From positions 1 to 25,223 of the forward strand of contig CAZHNG010000058.1 of assembly GCA_964533785.1 (NCBI GenBank): a stretch of 25,223 nucleotides of DNA, read 5' to 3'. A program made the translations under genes and the position numbers. Shown here piece after piece: positions 24,087 to 25,223 of the stretch (position 1 is its first letter; each line of letters begins with the position of its first letter). Origin of the DNA: JANQRV01 sp964533785. GTDB taxonomy: Bacteria > Bacteroidota > Bacteroidia > Chitinophagales > Saprospiraceae. The notes beneath the pieces are model-generated. The model was not told the DNA's origin, ran no database searches, and saw only the letters and a list, made by a program, of their open reading frames with translations.

Positions 24087-24101
24087 GCAACTAAGTTGCA
24101 T
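24087..24101. promoter_or_regulatory. Fur-family-type 7-1-7 palindrome (operator)
   Basis: TGCAACT-A-AGTTGCA is a perfect 7-1-7 inverted repeat, the symmetry used by Fur, Zur and PerR regulators. It lies directly before a TATTTTTG box (24103-24110, a full match to TAnnTTTG) that precedes an ATG by only a few bases. Such an operator over a near-leaderless promoter fits an autoregulated Fur/Zur-type gene. Metal specificity cannot be read. Confidence 0.5.
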
Positions 24102-24102
24102 T

Positions 24103-24110
24103 ATTTTTGT
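24103..24110 (+). promoter_or_regulatory. -7 promoter box next to the Fur-type palindrome
   Basis: TATTTTTG matches TAnnTTTG and sits one base after the palindrome, so a bound regulator would cover it. Transcription would begin near the ATG that follows. Confidence 0.4.
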
Positions 24111-24113
24111 AAA

Positions 24114-24158
24114 ATGAGAGTCATTAGAAAAACAAAATCGCTCAAGAAGTTTGAGTAA
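24114..24158 (+). pseudogene. Very short frame after the Fur-type operator, possible N-terminal remnant of a Fur-family regulator
   Basis: An ATG a few bases after the -7 box opens a frame of about 14 codons that is basic and then stops. As I read it, the peptide begins in a way that recalls the N-terminus of Fur-family regulators in Bacteroidota (an R-x-T-K-S pattern). A complete operator and promoter driving only about a dozen codons suggests that the regulator gene was deleted or shifted out of frame. The reading depends on exact bases around 24111-24120 and should be taken as tentative. Confidence 0.22.
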
Positions 24159-24180
24159 ACAGTAGGTCCTTTACTTTCAT

Positions 24181-24188
24181 TATCTTTG
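24181..24188 (+). promoter_or_regulatory. -7 promoter box for the M1 peptidase gene
   Basis: TATCTTTG is an exact match to TAnnTTTG, 49 bp before the ATG at 24238. The upstream -33 element is not clear: the nearest TTTG at 24150-24153 is 27 bp away, longer than usual. Confidence 0.5.
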
Positions 24189-24237
24189 AATTTCTATAGA
24201 GCTTACAGTAAGCTTACTAATCTATCAAAATTTAATT

Positions 24238-25223
24238 ATGAAAAAGATTTCCACCCTGACGCTGTTATTGGGTTTTATGGCGTTTATGGTACAGGCACAG
24301 AATCCAAATTTGAACTACAACAAGTTTAAACAATTAAAGGAAGAATTTCCTACTCCTAATGCTTATCGTACTGCTTCCGGAGCTCCGGGTCATGATTATT
24401 ACCAGCAAAAAGCAGACTATAAGATGAACATCAGATTAGATGATGAAAATCAGAGAATCTACGGTGACGAGATGATTACGTACTACAACAATTCTCCTGA
24501 CGTACTTACCTATCTCTGGGTACAATTGGATCAGAATGTTAGAGCGAAAGATTCGAAGACCGTTAAAATACAGTCCGGTGATATCGACGGCCGCATGAGC
24601 TTTGGGCAATTATCCAGAATGCACAATCCTTTTGATGGCGGGCATAACATTGAATATGTAAAAAATGCAGCGGATAAGGATATGAAGCATTATATCGTTG
24701 GGACAATGATGCGGGTGGATCTGGATCAACCCTTGAAGCCAGGTGAAAACGTATCCTTTAAGGTAAAGTGGTGGTATAACGTTCCTTCCGGCGGTCGTGG
24801 TAAAGCGGAGTACTTTGCTGAAGATGACAACTACATTTATACGATTGCACAGTTTTTTCCAAGAATGTGTGTTTACAATGAGGTAGAAGGATGGCAACAC
24901 AAAGAATTCCTGGGAAGAGGTGAATTCACCCTGGTGTTTGGTGATTATGAAGTAAACATCACTGCTCCTGCAGATCACATAATAGCTGCTACCGGTACTT
25001 TACAAAATCCCAAAGACGTAATGACTGGTGAGCAACGTAAAAGAATGGATAAAGCTCGTAAAACGACCAATACTCCAGTAATGATCGTTACGCAGGAAGA
25101 GGCCATTGAAAACGAAAAGGAAAAATCCACTGAAGAAAAGACATGGCAATTCAAAGCGGAAAATGTACGTGACTTTGCTTTTGCTTCCAGCCGTAAGTTC
25201 ATCTGGGATGCTATGGCTTTGGA
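24238..25223 (+). CDS. Secreted M1-family metallopeptidase (partial, 5' part)
   Basis: The frame starts at ATG 24238 with a signal peptide (MKKISTLTLLLGFMAFMVQA, cleavage near AQ at 20-21) and runs off the right edge after 328 codons. Residues about 50-100 (YYQQKADYKMNIRLDDENQ, then YGDEMITYYNNSPDVLTYLWVQLDQN) are the N-terminal beta domain of M1 aminopeptidases as found in Bacteroidota. The block YTIAQFFPRMCVYNEVEGWQ near 201-220 and the FTLVFGDYEVNITAPADHIIAATG strand pair near 229-252 are family features. The GxMEN and HExxH zinc motifs would lie beyond the edge. The enzyme would remove amino acids from peptides in the periplasm. Confidence 0.82.
   Translation, partial: MKKISTLTLLLGFMAFMVQAQNPNLNYNKFKQLKEEFPTPNAYRTASGAPGHDYYQQKADYKMNIRLDDENQRIYGDEMITYYNNSPDVLTYLWVQLDQNVRAKDSKTVKIQSGDIDGRMSFGQLSRMHNPFDGGHNIEYVKNAADKDMKHYIVGTMMRVDLDQPLKPGENVSFKVKWWYNVPSGGRGKAEYFAEDDNYIYTIAQFFPRMCVYNEVEGWQHKEFLGRGEFTLVFGDYEVNITAPADHIIAATGTLQNPKDVMTGEQRKRMDKARKTTNTPVMIVTQEEAIENEKEKSTEEKTWQFKAENVRDFAFASSRKFIWDAMAL

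Noticed and set aside
1..25223. CRISPR array, prophage or integrative element spanning the window
   Set aside because: No regularly spaced direct repeats, integrase, phage structural genes or tRNA attachment site were found.

Overview
The window looks like a chromosomal segment from a member of the Bacteroidota, perhaps of the Saprospiria/Lewinella type. The evidence is signal peptides ending in Q after a small residue, weak ribosome binding sites, TAnnTTTG-type promoter boxes, 6-bladed beta-propeller proteins, DUF3526-type ABC permeases and M1/S9/S15-type secreted peptidases. The class-level placement is inference. There are no rRNA or tRNA genes, no CRISPR array and no intact insertion sequence that I can see.

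Left edge (1-2574): the first codons of a minus-strand gene resembling the Rpn/PD-(D/E)XK transposase-like family, then a secreted glycoside hydrolase of clan-A type (331-1812). A 760-bp non-coding stretch follows, holding a terminator-like hairpin, a GC-rich structured island with a 14-bp tandem repeat, and further hairpins.

Centre (2575-14331, all plus strand): this is the most interesting part. In order it holds a small HTH regulator, a long regulatory gap with a MITE-like foldback element, a 75-aa secreted peptide with four cysteines in its mature part, two strong hairpins, a secreted 6-bladed beta-propeller protein, a thioredoxin-fold lipoprotein with CSSC, a lipoprotein membrane-fusion protein, two overlapping full-length RND permeases, and a TolC-like outer-membrane channel. 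The six genes from the propeller to TolC are spaced by -20 to +26 nt and look like one operon. The layout suggests a disulfide-containing peptide with its own surface/periplasmic partner, redox factor and envelope-spanning RND channel. Propeller-plus-small-peptide pairs (NVEALA type) are known in Bacteroidota. The coupling to a CxxC lipoprotein and a two-permease RND system is, as far as I know, not described as a functional unit.

Right part (14418-23885, minus strand): a four-gene run (20931 down to 14418) encodes a membrane protein of unknown function, a DUF2231-like membrane protein, a CocE/S15-like secreted hydrolase and an S9 prolyl-oligopeptidase-family enzyme. Upstream of it lie two overlapping DUF3526-type ABC permeases with no ATPase gene in the window; only a short C-terminal coding remnant precedes them. 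The 350-bp gap before the last gene also carries a 7-1-7 Fur-family-type palindrome in front of a very short frame, which suggests a deletion scar. The window ends inside a secreted M1-family metallopeptidase (from 24238), before its catalytic motifs.
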